Positions 18,463 through 18,512 of a DNA stretch of 18,512 nucleotides are shown in pieces. The DNA lies in contig JBBTSQ010000001.1 in the NCBI GenBank assembly GCA_038078755.1, positions 1 through 18,512 on the forward strand, given 5' to 3'. The position numbers were made by a program, and so were the translations under genes. The stretch comes from JBBTSQ01 sp038078755. GTDB lineage: Bacteria > Patescibacteriota > Minisyncoccia > Phycocordibacterales > JBAYGS01. The notes under the pieces were generated by a model. The model ran no database searches, was not told the origin of the DNA, and saw nothing but the letters and a program-made list of their open reading frames with translations. Numbering within the stretch: position 1 is the stretch's first letter; every line of letters begins with the position of its first letter.

Positions 18463-18505
18463 TGCGGAGAATACCCCGTAGCTCTGCCTCGGGGTGTGAT
18501 CCGCA
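18463..18505. repeat. REP-like two-part hairpin
   Basis: TGCGGA (18463-18468) pairs with TCCGCA (18500-18505), and inside it ACCCCG (18473-18478) with CGGGGT (18490-18495), leaving an asymmetric loop. It follows the 15001 gene by about 45 nt. There is no T-run, so it looks more like a dispersed repeat than a terminator. No gene is seen in 18418-18512. Confidence 0.6.
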
Positions 18506-18512
18506 ACGAATG

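Noticed and set aside
1..18512. Alternative genetic code with TGA as glycine, known in some CPR lineages.
   Set aside because: topA and the 51-codon ORF end naturally at TGA, and no conserved gene has internal in-frame TGA.

Overview
The window looks like part of a small-genome bacterium of the Candidate Phyla Radiation (Patescibacteria, most likely a Parcubacteria-type lineage). This is inferred, not proven. The reasons are compact single-copy housekeeping genes in an unusual order, tRNAs without encoded CCA, a PaaX/Cas2-like regulator of a type common in these genomes, and a very large Thr/Gly-rich surface protein with a peptidoglycan-binding-like domain. The standard code with TGA as stop fits every gene. 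A 10-N assembly gap lies at 430-439.

Layout. 1-700: tRNA-Leu(CAA) and a tRNA-Ile(UAU) whose 5' end lies in the gap, embedded in a mosaic of hairpins and three copies of a ~95-100-nt structured repeat. 722-2076: miaA (+), then tRNA-Trp and rpmG (both -). 2357-4197: parB, then a PaaX/Cas2-like gene bracketed by two near-identical palindromes. 4462-6630: topA (-), preceded by a fourth copy of the structured repeat. 6711-8132: an unrecognised AT-rich gene, a hairpin cluster, and a Phd/YefM-RelE type toxin-antitoxin pair (-) with a perfect 32-bp palindromic operator. 8274-9472: dprA (-) and a divergent 92-codon unknown gene. 9651-13044: a 46-bp perfect palindrome, serS, ftsQ-like, and a tRNA-dihydrouridine synthase gene. 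13087-13817: a very strong promoter, about 650 nt of highly foldable sequence with two extended Shine-Dalgarno sequences and a 51-codon ORF, and a strong terminator. This is the best candidate for an undescribed RNA or leader. 14053-18417: a small secreted protein, an AT-rich iteron-like array, and a 1138-residue surface protein. 18463-18505: a REP-like hairpin.

Functionally the core genes cover translation and tRNA modification (miaA, dus, serS, rpmG, three tRNAs), chromosome and DNA handling (parB, topA, dprA) and division (ftsQ). Nearly every intergenic space carries one or more inverted repeats. Several belong to recognisable families: the structured repeat, AACGGCTCA hairpins, ATCTTTGATGA hairpins, loopless palindromes with an AGCTATAGCT core, and TATACG-type palindromes. 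Several genes have a -10 box only 6-9 nt before the start codon and no Shine-Dalgarno, which points to leaderless mRNAs. The 51-codon ORF at 13463, with a near-complete Shine-Dalgarno, is the exception.
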